A DNA stretch of 64,000 bases from Geotalea toluenoxydans JCM 15764 (GCF_001311985.1 NZ_BBCJ01000011.1:1-64000), one strand, 5' to 3'; shown: positions 48,798-58,724, counted from the stretch's first letter. Translations and numbers: made by a program. Notes: a model not told the origin generated them from the sequence alone.

Positions 48798-49542
48798 ATG
48801 AAGCGTTTTTTGTTTATGATTTGGGCATCGGCAGCTATCCTGCTCTCAGCTTGTGCTATGAGCCATGAGGCGAGAAAGCAGTCTTCCTATCATTACCAGA
48901 TGGGGTTGTCATATCTTGGGGAAAATAACTTCACCAGTGCTCTGGTTGAATTTCCGAGGCGGAAAAACTGGATCCCAAGAACCCCGAGCTGCTCAACTAT
49001 CTTGGAATGGTCTACTTTCGCAAGCATAAATTTGATATTGCAGAACAAAAATACCTCAAGGCACTGAAAATTCGCCCCCTATATTCAGAGGCGAGGAATA
49101 ATCTGGCGGTAAATTATCTGGAAATGAAGAGATGGGACGATGCCATTACCCAGCTGAAGCTGGTTGCGGAAGATATCTTCTATCAGAACCAGGACACAGC
49201 TGCCGTTAATCTTGGGCTTGCCTACTTCGGCAAAGGGGATCACCAGCAAGCCCTTGCCGTTTACCGCGCCGCAGTAAGTTCCTATCCCAGGGACGCGCGG
49301 GTGCGGCTGAATCTCGGTCGGGTCTATTTCGCCCTGGACAAGGTGGATTGGGCGATAGCAGAATATGGCAAAGCATTGGAACTTAGCGGCAACTATGCCA
49401 ATGCCCACTATTTTCTGGCGTTGCATATATGAAGACAAAAGACAACAAGGCTGCAGCTGCAGCCTTCAGAGAGGTTATCCGCATTGCCCCCGATTCCGAG
49501 ATAGGGCAGTTCGCTCGGGAGTATGTGGATATGCTGAAGTGA
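48798..49542 (+). CDS. TPR-repeat lipoprotein, PilF/PilW-like (two frameshifts)
   Basis: About 248 residues from the ATG at 48798. The signal peptide ends in a lipobox (LLSAC). At least five tetratricopeptide repeats follow (for example YHYQMGLSYLGENNFTSAL, LLNYLGMVYFRKHKFDIAEQ, LNLGRVYFALDKVDWAIAEY). One base is missing near 48955 and one near 49427. PilF-type proteins are outer-membrane pilotins that assist type IV pilus secretin assembly. The next gene is RodZ-like, the same order as pilF-rodZ in many Proteobacteria, and rlmN lies 6 kb upstream as in that conserved block. Confidence 0.82.
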
Positions 49543-49574
49543 GGGATCCCTTGCCTGAATCAGGTTCAGCAGTC

Positions 49575-50378
49575 ATGAGCAGAATCGAATTGGGTTTATA
49601 TCTGCGCGAGGCCCGAGAGTCCAAGGGATTGCAGCTTGATGATGTCGCAGCAACTACGCGTATCAGCAAGAATTATCTCATTGCCATTGAAGCGGGCGAT
49701 TTTGAAAAGCTCCCCAATGCCGCCTATGTAAAGGGCTTTCTGAGACTGTATGCCAGCTTCGTCGGACTTTCAGGCGATGAGGTTGTTGCCATCTACGAAA
49801 GAACAGGCGATCAGGCTAAAGAAGCAGAGGAAGGAAATTCCTCTACTTCCACTCCATACAGTGCTAAGCCTGTAAACCGCGGCCGTTGGATCCTGCCGCT
49901 GGTCTTGTTGATTCTTGTTGTGGTCGCGGCTGTTTTTATACGGGAAAATGAAGAGACAAAAGTTACCAGCCCTGCACCGGCAGTACAGCCACAGCCTGTT
50001 GCCCCGGCTATACCGCCGCTGCCAATACAGCCTGCGCGCTCATCGGCTCATTCGGAAATGGGCAGTGTTTCAGTTGCGCCGACTGTGCCCGCTGGCGGTG
50101 CTGCACCGGTTGCCGCAGAACCCAGGCTGAAAGGGGTTTTTCTCAAATTAAAGTGCAACCAGGACAGCTCATTGAATATTACCATCGATGATAATGTGTC
50201 GCAGCATTACGACCTTAAATCCGGAGATATAATAGAGTGGAAGGGTGAAAACTCTTTCGCACTCGATCTGGGCAATGCAGGCGGGGTTGAAGCTGAATTT
50301 AACGGTAAAATGCTGAAACCTTTCGGTGCTGCGGGGGCACCGGCTCATGTGGTTCTTAAGGCTGATGATGCACAATGA
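49575..50378 (+). CDS. rodZ: RodZ-like helix-turn-helix membrane protein
   Basis: 267 residues, intact. An N-terminal cytoplasmic HTH_25 domain (LGLYLREARESKGLQLDDVA, RISKNYLIAIEAGDFEKLP) is followed by one membrane helix (WILPLVLLILVVVAAVFI), a Pro-rich linker (about 135-180) and a C-terminal DUF4115 domain (about 190-265). This is the architecture of RodZ, which links MreB filaments to the envelope and sets rod shape. The gene is 32 bases after the PilF-like lipoprotein. Confidence 0.9.
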   Translation: MSRIELGLYLREARESKGLQLDDVAATTRISKNYLIAIEAGDFEKLPNAAYVKGFLRLYASFVGLSGDEVVAIYERTGDQAKEAEEGNSSTSTPYSAKPVNRGRWILPLVLLILVVVAAVFIRENEETKVTSPAPAVQPQPVAPAIPPLPIQPARSSAHSEMGSVSVAPTVPAGGAAPVAAEPRLKGVFLKLKCNQDSSLNITIDDNVSQHYDLKSGDIIEWKGENSFALDLGNAGGVEAEFNGKMLKPFGAAGAPAHVVLKADDAQ

Positions 50379-50417
50379 AACTAAACTCCCACGGAGTTTT
50401 CTCAAGGAGAATGTAGT

Positions 50418-51152
50418 ATGCAATTGGTAGCACGCTGCCGGAAGTGTGGACGGGTCATGAAAAGCGAGCGGGTAGACAGTTACCGCGTAAAGATGACATG
50501 CAGCTGCGGGTTTTCCGATTTTCGTACTATTACGGAGAAGATCAAGACGGTGAATCCTTTTTACCATAAGGCAGGATTCACTCCCTTTCTCGAAAGCGAG
50601 AAGGGGAAGATGGTTCTGACCATGCAGAAGGCCAACCGTGAACACTTGGAGATCATATCGCTGGAAGAGATCAGCATGCTCGTGTCCTCTGATTTTCAGC
50701 TGCCCCAGGTTCTGCAGCGAGTATGTGAAAAGGTGGCGAACCAGCTCAAGGTAAGCGTTTGTTCCATATATCTGATGGAAGAAGGACAGCTTGTCCTGGC
50801 AGCCACCTTTGGATTTGACCCAAGCTTTATCGGCAAGATCAGGATCAATATCGGCGAAGGGATCACCGGTGCAGTTGCGAAAGACAGGCAGCACATTTCC
50901 TTGAGCAATGCCTCGGTGGATCCAAGATACAAAAACTTTCCGGAACTGCAGGAAGAGAAGTACAATTCAATGCTTTCTTTCCCCATTGCAGATAAACAGG
51001 AAGTTTTCGGGGTAATAAACCTCAACTCCACGTCCATGAAGACCTTTACTAATGATGAAATATACTTCATATCAATTATTGCCAATCTAATCCTCACTGC
51101 TGTTAAATTGCGGCAGAATATGGCCGCGAGAAAAACCTCCTCCAATACCTGA
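50418..51152 (+). CDS. GAF-domain protein with N-terminal zinc ribbon
   Basis: 244 residues, intact. Residues 1-35 hold CRKCG and CSCG, a four-Cys zinc-ribbon-like site. A linker leads to a GAF domain (about 85-240; QLKVSVCSIYLMEEGQLVLAATFG, IGEGITGAVAKDRQ, MLSFPIADKQEVFGVINL). This looks like the GAF of PtsP-like or NifA-like regulators but has no output domain. It could sense a small ligand or nitrogen signal and act on a partner. The ribosome site is AAGGAG. Confidence 0.82.
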   Translation: MQLVARCRKCGRVMKSERVDSYRVKMTCSCGFSDFRTITEKIKTVNPFYHKAGFTPFLESEKGKMVLTMQKANREHLEIISLEEISMLVSSDFQLPQVLQRVCEKVANQLKVSVCSIYLMEEGQLVLAATFGFDPSFIGKIRINIGEGITGAVAKDRQHISLSNASVDPRYKNFPELQEEKYNSMLSFPIADKQEVFGVINLNSTSMKTFTNDEIYFISIIANLILTAVKLRQNMAARKTSSNT

Positions 51153-51236
51153 GTAAGGGTGCGCACTCCTCATTCCTGCCGGAGTAGCGCCCAAATCCAC
51201 CGTCAAAACCTTTTTAAGCTCCTGTTAACCTGCGAC

Positions 51237-51264
51237 TTGACAGGGGTCAACTCCATGTTAGACT
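51237..51264 (+). promoter_or_regulatory. Candidate promoter with TTGAC/GTCAA palindrome
   Basis: TTGACA (51237-51242), a 16-base spacer and TAGACT (51259-51264). The -35 is part of TTGACAGGGGTCAA, a palindrome that could be an operator. Confidence 0.4.
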
Positions 51265-51296
51265 GGACAGCAGCTCATTAATCCAAGTGGAGTAAT

Positions 51297-51686
51297 ATGT
51301 TGATACCAATGAAAAATCCAAAGAGAATTCTGGTCGTTGATGATGAAGAAAATGCGAGAATCGGCCTTTCCAGATTGTTAGCAAAGGAAGGTTTCCTTGT
51401 TGAAAGTGTTTCCAATGGCTTTGAAGCTCTTAATTATCTGCGTCAGCAGGAGGTAAACCTTATTGTAACCGACATCAACATGCCGGAGATGAATGGCATT
51501 ACCTTTCTTAAAGAGCTGAACAAGAGTTTTCCCAAAAGCAATGTTATAATGATCACGGCATATGGTGGCGTTGAGTCTTACATAGAAGCCATGAATCTCG
51601 GCGCATTCGAATACATAAATAAGCCGGTAAAGATCGAAGAGCTGAAATCAATTCTGAAAAAGATCTTCAAGGAAACCAGCCATTGA
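51297..51686 (+). CDS. Single-domain response regulator
   Basis: 129 residues, intact. Complete receiver: LVVDDEENAR, LIVTDINMPEMNG with the acceptor Asp, VIMITAYGG and YINKPVK. The first ATG at 51297 has GGAG upstream; 51309 is an alternative. It resembles the receiver part of NtrC-type regulators but has no further domain. It is followed by a UspA gene after 24 bases. Confidence 0.92.
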   Translation: MLIPMKNPKRILVVDDEENARIGLSRLLAKEGFLVESVSNGFEALNYLRQQEVNLIVTDINMPEMNGITFLKELNKSFPKSNVIMITAYGGVESYIEAMNLGAFEYINKPVKIEELKSILKKIFKETSH

Positions 51687-51710
51687 AATGTGTTATGTAA
51701 AGGAGGGGAT

Positions 51711-52154
51711 ATGACACGCCTGGACAAGATTCTCTTTGCTACCGATTTTTCGGAAAACTCGGAACATGCCTTTGAATACGCATATTCCTTTGCCAGAAAA
51801 TTTGAATCCCAGCTGTTAATTCTTCACGTGATAAACGAACCTGTGGATTTGAGAGGCTTTTATGTTCCCCATGTTTCCTTCGACAATCTGGAAAAAGAGA
51901 TTGAGGAAGGAGCGGAAAAGATGATGGAGAAATTTTGCAGAACCAGAATCAAGGAAGAGCTGAACTATAAATCCAGTATAGTCATGGGCATACCCTATGA
52001 AGAGATATTGAAAAAAGCCGAAGAAGAAAGCGTATCTCTCATCGTCCTGGGTACTCAGGGCAGAAGCGGCATCGACCACCTTCTTTTCGGCAGCACTGCC
52101 GAGCGAGTCGTGAGGAAGGCGAAGTGCCCTGTTATGACCGTGCGTCTTCCCTGA
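51711..52154 (+). CDS. Universal stress protein, UspA family
   Basis: 147 residues, intact, with a strong ribosome site (AAAGGAGGGG). N-terminal KILFATDFSENSEHAFEYA and the ATP-binding motif GTQGRSGIDHLLFGST (G-x2-G-x9-G-S/T) mark the ATP-binding subclass. It is likely co-expressed with the receiver upstream and ends before a terminator. Confidence 0.94.
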   Translation: MTRLDKILFATDFSENSEHAFEYAYSFARKFESQLLILHVINEPVDLRGFYVPHVSFDNLEKEIEEGAEKMMEKFCRTRIKEELNYKSSIVMGIPYEEILKKAEEESVSLIVLGTQGRSGIDHLLFGSTAERVVRKAKCPVMTVRLP

Positions 52155-52185
52155 TCCTCATCTCATTATAACTATAGATTAATCT

Positions 52186-52213
52186 GAAGGGCAGCTTTGC
52201 TGCCCTTCTTTTA
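52186..52213 (+). terminator. Intrinsic terminator after uspA-like gene
   Basis: A perfect 10-bp stem GAAGGGCAGC/GCTGCCCTTC with a three-base loop and TTTT. Confidence 0.9.
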
Positions 52214-52266
52214 TGCAATGAAGAAAATCTGCCTATTAAGTTTCTTATTAAAATCAATCAAAAAGC

Positions 52267-52296
52267 TTGTCAGTTCAAAATTGTTGGGGCTATAAT
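52267..52296 (+). promoter_or_regulatory. Sigma-70-like promoter of receiver-kinase gene
   Basis: TTGTCA (52267-52272), an 18-base spacer and a consensus TATAAT (52291-52296), about 30 bases before the start at 52326. Confidence 0.55.
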
Positions 52297-52325
52297 TTCA
52301 CGATCAATTTCATTTGGATGAGGAT

Positions 52326-53502
52326 ATGGCAAAGGAACTAAGACAGCAAAGCGGCAAGGTATTGATCATAGATGATGAGAAGGTCATTCTGGACTTGACT
52401 TCCATCATTTTGAAAAACCGCGGATACACTGTATTCACTGCTGTAGATGCGCCTTCCGGTTTCGAGATAATAGAGCTTCCCAGCCGGAGTTGGTGCTTCT
52501 TGACTACATGATGCCTGACATTGACGGCCTTACCGCTTTAAAAGAGATCAAGAAGCGTTTCCCCGAGACCTATGTCATCATGTTTACCGGCAAGGGCAGC
52601 GAGGAGATTGCCGTAGAGCTCATGAAGCTGGTGCTTCAGACTACATTCTGAAGCCATTCAATAATCAGGATCTTGCCGACCGCATCGAAAATGTCCTGAA
52701 GATTCGTGGCTTTGAGATGAAAAACCGGGAGCTGCTCCGTGAAAAGGAAATGCTTCTGGCAGAGATTGAGGCATGGAACCTTGAGCTTGAGGCGAGAGTT
52801 CATGAGAAGAGCGAGGCGCTGCAGAAAGCCCAGGCTGAAATTGTTCAGTCCGAGAAGCTGGCCACCTTGGGCTATTTATCTGCCGGCATGGCTCATGAAA
52901 TTAGAAATCCGCTGAATTCCATTTCTTTGTTTGTCCAATTGATCAAAAGCGGCATGGATGACCCTGAAAAGCTGGAATATGTGGATAAAATAGTCAAGGA
53001 GATAGATCGTATCGATGGCATCCTGCGCAAGCTGCTTGACGCTTCCAAACGGCCGAAATTTGAGATCAGGGACGTCCTGATCCATCAGGTAATAGATAAC
53101 ACCCTTGAGATATTCAGCCCGCAGATCCAGCTGCACAAGATTACGGTCAACCGGGATTACAGGAATATTCCCCCGGCCATAAAGGCGGATCCTTCAGAAT
53201 TGGAGCAGATATTCACCAATCTTTTCCTCAATTCCATCAACGAAATGGCATCCGAAGGTACACTTGGCGTCTTTCTCGATTATGACCAAAAGTACATTAC
53301 CATCAGGGTTTCCGATACCGGCACCGGCATCCCGGCTGAAAACGTACCCTATGTGTTCGACCCGTTCTTTACCACCAACAGCCGCGGTACCGGGCTTGGA
53401 CTTTCAGTTGTCCTGCGCATTGTCAAAAACTACAAAGGCAAGATCGAAGTTGAGAAAAGTGATGCCACCGGTACTACTTTCTGTGTCAAACTCCCCCTTT
53501 AG
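52326..53502 (+). CDS. Receiver-histidine kinase hybrid (two frameshifts)
   Basis: About 391 residues from the ATG at 52326 (GAGGA upstream). Receiver 1-120 (LIIDDEKVIL; restored LVLLDYMMPDIDG; YILKPFNNQD), a coiled-coil linker (LREKEMLLAEIEAWNLELEAR), HisKA with AHEIRNPLNSI, and a HATPase (NLFLNSINEM, DTGTGIP, GTGLGLSVV). One base is missing near 52484 and one near 52632, both inside the receiver. The start-of-protein receiver suggests control by another kinase. A receiver gene follows 110 bases downstream. Confidence 0.86.
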
Positions 53503-53612
53503 ATTTCTAAAATAGGCCTGTTTGTCCTTTTCTTTTCAGCGGTATTTTTGTATTATGGCGACAGCCAATCCTGGGAATGACCGTTCGTTGAAGTTCTGTT
53601 TTTGAGGTTTTG

Positions 53613-54017
53613 ATGGAAGCTGCCAGAGGCAAAATCCTTTTGATCGACGATGATCCCTTTTTCCTTAAGATATTATCTGATTCATTCCAGGAAACCGGTT
53701 TCACGGTGATTACTGCCAGTGATGGAGTGGAAGGGGTAAAGGCTTACATAGAAAACACTCCTGATGTTGTTATCAGCGATTTGATCATGCCGCGCATGGG
53801 TGGCGTCAGTACCTGTATGGAAATATCCAGGCGTGCAGCAGACAATGAACCGGTTATCATTCTTCTTACCTCCATGTTTCATGGTGCCCCACACGAGCAT
53901 GAGATCCCGGAAATGGGAGCCAAAATCCACATACCCAAATCTACCAAAGCCCTTGACATAGTGATTATCGTCGAACAGCTGCTTGACCGCAAAAGACAAC
54001 AGCGGCTTATCCAATAG
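53613..54017 (+). CDS. Single-domain response regulator
   Basis: 134 residues, intact, ATG at 53613. Receiver motifs: LLIDDDPF, VVISDLIMPRMGG with the acceptor Asp, IILLTS and IHIPKSTK. The C-terminal helix ends in basic RKRQQR. There is no output domain. It is a probable acceptor for the kinase just upstream, by position. Confidence 0.88.
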   Translation: MEAARGKILLIDDDPFFLKILSDSFQETGFTVITASDGVEGVKAYIENTPDVVISDLIMPRMGGVSTCMEISRRAADNEPVIILLTSMFHGAPHEHEIPEMGAKIHIPKSTKALDIVIIVEQLLDRKRQQRLIQ

Positions 54018-54025
54018 CTTTCCCC

Positions 54026-55597
54026 ATGCCCTTCCTGCTACGTAACCTCACACTTAATCTTGGGGAAAGTGAAGAACTCCTCCCTGCCATTGTCTGCGCC
54101 AGATTTTCCCTCCAGCCAGAGGACATTACTCGCTTTGCCGTAATCCGTAAGGGGATTGATGCAAGGAAAAAGCCTCGCATAAAACTTGTATATACCATCG
54201 AGTTTGCTGTAGCTGACGAAGAGCTCTTCAAATTGTCCCATCAAGGGGGGGACCTTGAGTATGTGGTTGAAAAGAAGCCTCCTGTTTTTGAACGCGTGGC
54301 TGGCGACAAGAGGATAGTCATTGTCGGTATGGGGCCGGCAGGACTGTTTGCCGCCCTGCGCCTGGCGGAATACGGATTGACGGCGACTATCGTTGAGCGT
54401 GGCAGGCCGGTGGAAGAGCGACTGAAAGATGTACAGTCCTTCTGGGACCAGGGGGAGCTGAATACCGCCAGCAACGTCCAGTTCGGCGAGGGGGGGGCGG
54501 GAACCTTCTCCGATGGTAAACTGACCACCCGGCTGAAGGATCAGAATATTCGCTATGTTCTGGATAAGTTCGTGCAGTTTGGTGCACCGGAGGAGATTCT
54601 GACCTCTGCAAAACCGCATATCGGTACCGACCGCCTGCGTTGCGTGGTAACGGCCATCCGGCAGTTTCTCACCGAGCGTGGCTTTTCCATAGGCTTCAGC
54701 AGTCGGTTGACCGACATCGTGACAGATAATGGTAGGATTACCGCTCTCAAGATCAACGACACCGATGAATTACCCTGCGATGTTCTGGTACTGGCGCCCG
54801 GACACAGTGCCCGTGATACTTATGCCATGCTCAATCAACGACAGGTGGCCATGGAACAGAAACCTTTCGCCATCGGTCTGCGGGTGGAACATCCACAGGA
54901 ATTGATCAATGGCATCCAGTATGGGATGCCTTCCCATCCGCAGCTTCCGGCTGCCGACTACGCCCTTGCCTATAACGATACCAAAACCGGCCGTTCCGCC
55001 TATTCATTCTGCATGTGTCCAGGTGGTGTCGTTGTCGCCGGCGCTTCCGAAGAAGGTGGGGTTGTCACCAACGGCATGAGCGGCTATGCCCGTAATTCCG
55101 CATTTGCCAACAGTGCACTGGTGGCTACTGTGCAGACCAGTGATTTCGACGGTGGCCATCCCCTTGCCGGTGTAGAATTTCAACGCAGGTGGGAGCGCCG
55201 CGCATATGAGGCAGGCGGTGGTAATTATCTGGCCCCGGCCCAGAATCTCCTGGCGTTTCTCGGTCAGTCTAGGGGCGGGAGAGTCACATCTACCTACCGG
55301 CCCGGTATCTGTGAAACGGACCTCTCTGAAGTTCTGCCAAAGGCGGTTCACGATACCCTCAAGGATGGCATTCGCTTCTTTGAACGGAAGATGCGTGGAT
55401 TCATAACCGCTGAAGCGAATCTGACGGGGGTGGAAACGAGAACATCCGCCCCCCTGCGCATTCTGCGCGATCAGGACCTGCAATCCACCAGTGTTCGTGG
55501 CCTCTACCCGGTGGGTGAGGGGGCGGGGCATGCCGGTGGAATTATGAGCGCCGCCCTTGACGGTATTCGCGCTGCAGACATTATTGCCCGGCTATAG
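54026..55597 (+). CDS. FAD-dependent oxidoreductase (COG2509-type)
   Basis: 523 residues, intact. An N-terminal domain (about 1-90) with ITRFAVIRKGIDARKK precedes the FAD-binding Rossmann motif VIVGMGPAGLFAALRLAEYG. NVQFGEGGAGTFSDGKL, the C-terminal GLYPVGEGAGHAGGIMSAALDG and a segment GGRVTSTYRPG are characteristic of this family of uncharacterised flavoproteins. The substrate is unknown. It starts eight bases after the receiver gene. Confidence 0.9.
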   Translation: MPFLLRNLTLNLGESEELLPAIVCARFSLQPEDITRFAVIRKGIDARKKPRIKLVYTIEFAVADEELFKLSHQGGDLEYVVEKKPPVFERVAGDKRIVIVGMGPAGLFAALRLAEYGLTATIVERGRPVEERLKDVQSFWDQGELNTASNVQFGEGGAGTFSDGKLTTRLKDQNIRYVLDKFVQFGAPEEILTSAKPHIGTDRLRCVVTAIRQFLTERGFSIGFSSRLTDIVTDNGRITALKINDTDELPCDVLVLAPGHSARDTYAMLNQRQVAMEQKPFAIGLRVEHPQELINGIQYGMPSHPQLPAADYALAYNDTKTGRSAYSFCMCPGGVVVAGASEEGGVVTNGMSGYARNSAFANSALVATVQTSDFDGGHPLAGVEFQRRWERRAYEAGGGNYLAPAQNLLAFLGQSRGGRVTSTYRPGICETDLSEVLPKAVHDTLKDGIRFFERKMRGFITAEANLTGVETRTSAPLRILRDQDLQSTSVRGLYPVGEGAGHAGGIMSAALDGIRAADIIARL

Positions 55598-55653
55598 CAT
55601 AAGTCGCGCCGGCATGGCGCCGGTAACCATAGATTTTCCAAAAGGGGTGCACC

Positions 55654-56769
55654 TTGAAGAAATTTGTTTCTGAAATAAAGGATCGCGATCAGGTGGATTC
55701 CGTTTTTCTGGTCAAGGAAAAGATCACTGCCATGGCCAAAAACGGCAAGCCTTACCTGACGTTGCGCCTGATGGATAAAACCGGCGAGGTAGATGCGAAG
55801 ATCTGGGATAATGTGGATCAGATCAGCATGCTTTTCGACAAGGACGATTTCCTGTCGGTCCGTTCCAAGGCATCGGTTTACCTGGGGAAGATGCAGCTGA
55901 TCATTTCCGAGCTGAGCAAAGTGCCGGAGGAGAGCGTCACCCTGGTGGACTTTCTGCCGGAGACGGAACGGAACATAAAGGAAATGGAAAACGAGCTCTT
56001 CTCCCTGGTCGAATCAGTCTCCGACGTCAATCTAAAGAGCCTGCTCAATGCATTCTTCAGGGATACCGAGCTTTTCTCCCTTTACCGGGTTGCTCCGGCG
56101 GCAAAAGGGATGCATCACGTATACCTGGGTGGTCTTCTGGAACATTCCCTTGCCGTAGCCAAACTGGTAGACAGCATTGTTCCCCTGTATTCGGGGCTCA
56201 ACCGCGATCTGCTCATAACCGGTGCGCTGCTCCATGATGTGGGCAAGGTGAGGGAGATGACCTACATGCGCGCCTTCGATTATACCGATGAAGGCAAGCT
56301 TATCGGCCACATCACCATCGGCGTCGAGATGCTGCAGGAGAAAATCATGACCATCACCGGTTTTCCCGTGGAACTGGCCATGCTTCTCAAGCACATGCTC
56401 CTTTCCCATCATGGCCAGTACGAGTTCGGTTCCCCGAAACGTCCTAAAACCATCGAGGCTACCATTCTCAATTACCTGGACGACCTGGATTCTAAGATCA
56501 ACGGCATCAGGACCCACATCAAAAAGGAAACTGCCAGCGACTCCCGCTGGACAGCCTATCACCGCCTCTATGACCGTTATTTTTTCAAGAACAATGGCCA
56601 TGAAGAGCCTGAGATGGAGATTGAAGCTGTGATGGAGACTCCGGCGGAGGCGCAGCCCTTGCCGGCAAAATCTGCCCAGCCAAGGGAAGGAAAGCATGGG
56701 TTTCACAACAGCCCCTTTGCTCAGCTTAAAGAGGAGAATCTCGACCTGTTCCAGCTGCCAAAGGGATAG
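55654..56769 (+). CDS. OB-fold/HD-domain 3'-5' exoribonuclease, YhaM-like
   Basis: 371 residues, intact, with TTG start behind AAAGGGG. An N-terminal OB fold (about 15-95; YLTLRLMDKTGEVDAKIWD) is followed by an HD domain (about 150-310; HHVYLGGLLEHSLAVAKL, LLHDVGKVREM, LLSHHG). This is the order of YhaM/CBF1 nucleases, which degrade RNA or single-stranded DNA 3'-5'. The C-terminal 60 residues are acidic and low in complexity. Confidence 0.88.
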   Translation: MKKFVSEIKDRDQVDSVFLVKEKITAMAKNGKPYLTLRLMDKTGEVDAKIWDNVDQISMLFDKDDFLSVRSKASVYLGKMQLIISELSKVPEESVTLVDFLPETERNIKEMENELFSLVESVSDVNLKSLLNAFFRDTELFSLYRVAPAAKGMHHVYLGGLLEHSLAVAKLVDSIVPLYSGLNRDLLITGALLHDVGKVREMTYMRAFDYTDEGKLIGHITIGVEMLQEKIMTITGFPVELAMLLKHMLLSHHGQYEFGSPKRPKTIEATILNYLDDLDSKINGIRTHIKKETASDSRWTAYHRLYDRYFFKNNGHEEPEMEIEAVMETPAEAQPLPAKSAQPREGKHGFHNSPFAQLKEENLDLFQLPKG

Positions 56770-56888
56770 CTCGCCATGGCGCGGACTGTTTGCAGACCAT
56801 GCTGATCGCCATAACTGCCGTGGTTATTCTGCTGGTTTATATGTCTCTGCAAGGCAAAGTATTTCACCAATCTGAAAAGAGGAATCAC

Positions 56889-57511
56889 ATGATATTCGAA
56901 ACCATCGTAGTCGGCCAGCTGGGGGTCAACTGTTTCATCCTCGGCTGCGAAGAAACTCGTGAAGGGATTGTTGTCGATCCCGGAGCGGATGCGGAGCGGG
57001 TCCTGGCGGTAGTCCAGAAGCTGGGGCTGAAGATCAGGTATGTAATCAATACACATGGGCATTTCGACCATATGGGGGGAAACCGGAGCGTCATTGAGAA
57101 AACCGGAGCCAAGCTACTGATTCACGAGTCGGATGTCTATTTCCTTTCCCGCGCCGCAGATTCAGCGGCTTCATATGGACTGAAGGCAGAAAACTCCCCC
57201 AAACCTGACGACCTTCTTCAGGACGGGATGGTGGTAAATTTCGGCAAGCATCAACTGAAGGTGCTGCATACGCCGGGACATACTCCTGGAGCTGCTGCCT
57301 GTACTTGGAGAGCGAAGACAAGATCATCACCGGAGACACCCTTTTTGCCGAGTCGGTTGGGCGCACCGATTTCCCGGGCAGCTCCCAGGCCGACCTGATT
57401 GACGGCATACGCACCAAACTACTTGTGCTGCCGGATGAGACCCAGGCTTTTCCCGGTCATGGACCGTCGACGACCATAGGCCATGAGAAGCGGCACAATC
57501 CATATCTGTGA
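56889..57511 (+). CDS. Metallo-beta-lactamase-fold hydrolase, glyoxalase II-like (one frameshift)
   Basis: About 207 residues from the ATG at 56889 (GAGGA upstream). Metal ligands: THGHFDHMGG (H-x-H-x-D-H), GHTPG, TGDTLF and PGHGPSTTIGHEK. One base is missing near 57294. Short glyoxalase-II-like hydrolases usually act on thioesters such as hydroxyacyl-thiols. The coaBC gene starts 10 bases on, so an operon is likely. Confidence 0.86.
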
Positions 57512-57521
57512 TGGGGGCAGC

Positions 57522-58724
57522 ATGTTGAAAGGTAAAGAAATTATCCTCGGGGTCACCGGCGGTATCGCCGCCTATAAATCTGTGGAACTGTTGCGTCTGC
57601 TGACCAAGGCGGGGGCAAACGTACACGTGATCATGACAGCTTCTGCAACTGAATTCGTCACACCGCTGACCTTTCAGACCCTCTCCATGAACCCGGTCTC
57701 TACCTCCCTGTTCAACCTGATCTCCGAGAGGGAGATAGGGCATATTTCTTTGGCTGACCGGGCCGATCTCTTTGTCATCGCTCCTGCAACCGCCAATGTG
57801 ATCGGCAAGCTGGCCAACGGCATTGCCGACGACATGCTGACCACCACGGTCATGGCTACCAAGGCGCCGGTGCTGGTGGCTCCGGCCATGAACGTCAACA
57901 TGTACCAGAACCCCATTTACAAGGAAAACGAGAAGAAATTGAAGAGGCACGGCTATCTCTTTGTCGAACCGGCGAGGGGGATGCTTGCCTGCGGATGGGA
58001 AGGGGAAGGAAAGCTGCAGGAACCGCAGATCATTTTTGAAGAGGCCCTGGCTGCATTGACGACAAAGGATCTGGCAGGCGAGCATATTCTTATCACTGCC
58101 GGCCCCACCAGGGAGGAACTCGACCCGGTGCGGTTCATCAGCAACCACTCATCAGGTAAAATGGGCTATGCCATAGCCAAAGCTGCCCGCCGCCGTGGCG
58201 CACAAGTCACCCTGGTCACCGGCCCCACCTGCCTTGCCGAGCCATGCGGTGTCGCGACAATTCAGGTCACCAGCGCCGAAGAAATGCGGCAGGCAGTAAT
58301 GGCTTCCTTTCCCGCAAGCACAATCATCATTAAGGCCGCAGCAGTGGCCGATTACCGTCCTGTGGCCAGGGCAGTCGCCAAAATCAAAAAAACTGCCGGT
58401 TCCCTGTCCCTGGAATTGGAGAAAAATCCGGATATCCTTTTCGAGCTGGGAAAAATAAAAGCAGACAAGATCCTTATCGGCTTTGCCGCCGAGACCGATG
58501 ATCTCATGGGCAATGCGGCAAAGAAACTGATCGTAAAAAATGTGGACATGATCGTTGCCAACGATATCGGGGCCGAAGGTGCCGGATTCAACGTGGATAC
58601 CAATATCGTCAAGCTTCTTTTCAAGGATGGAAGGGTTGAAGATGTGCCGCTGATGGGCAAACAGGAACTGGCCGATGTACTCCTGGACCGGGCGGTGAAA
58701 TTAAGAGTGAAGAGTGAAGAGTGA
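57522..58724 (+). CDS. coaBC: Bifunctional phosphopantothenoylcysteine decarboxylase/phosphopantothenate-cysteine ligase
   Basis: About 400 residues from the ATG at 57522. CoaC half (1-190): GVTGGIAAYKSVELLR, the catalytic His in GHISLADRAD, PAMNVNMYQNP and ACGWEGEGKL. CoaB half (190-400): ITAGPTREELDPVRFISN, AAAVADYRP and the Lys-rich loop before LELEKNPDIL. The two make 4'-phosphopantetheine for coenzyme A. The last residues (VKLRVKSEE) and the stop are written by the AAGAGTG heptamer repeat that begins at 58703. Confidence 0.94.
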   Translation: MLKGKEIILGVTGGIAAYKSVELLRLLTKAGANVHVIMTASATEFVTPLTFQTLSMNPVSTSLFNLISEREIGHISLADRADLFVIAPATANVIGKLANGIADDMLTTTVMATKAPVLVAPAMNVNMYQNPIYKENEKKLKRHGYLFVEPARGMLACGWEGEGKLQEPQIIFEEALAALTTKDLAGEHILITAGPTREELDPVRFISNHSSGKMGYAIAKAARRRGAQVTLVTGPTCLAEPCGVATIQVTSAEEMRQAVMASFPASTIIIKAAAVADYRPVARAVAKIKKTAGSLSLELEKNPDILFELGKIKADKILIGFAAETDDLMGNAAKKLIVKNVDMIVANDIGAEGAGFNVDTNIVKLLFKDGRVEDVPLMGKQELADVLLDRAVKLRVKSEE

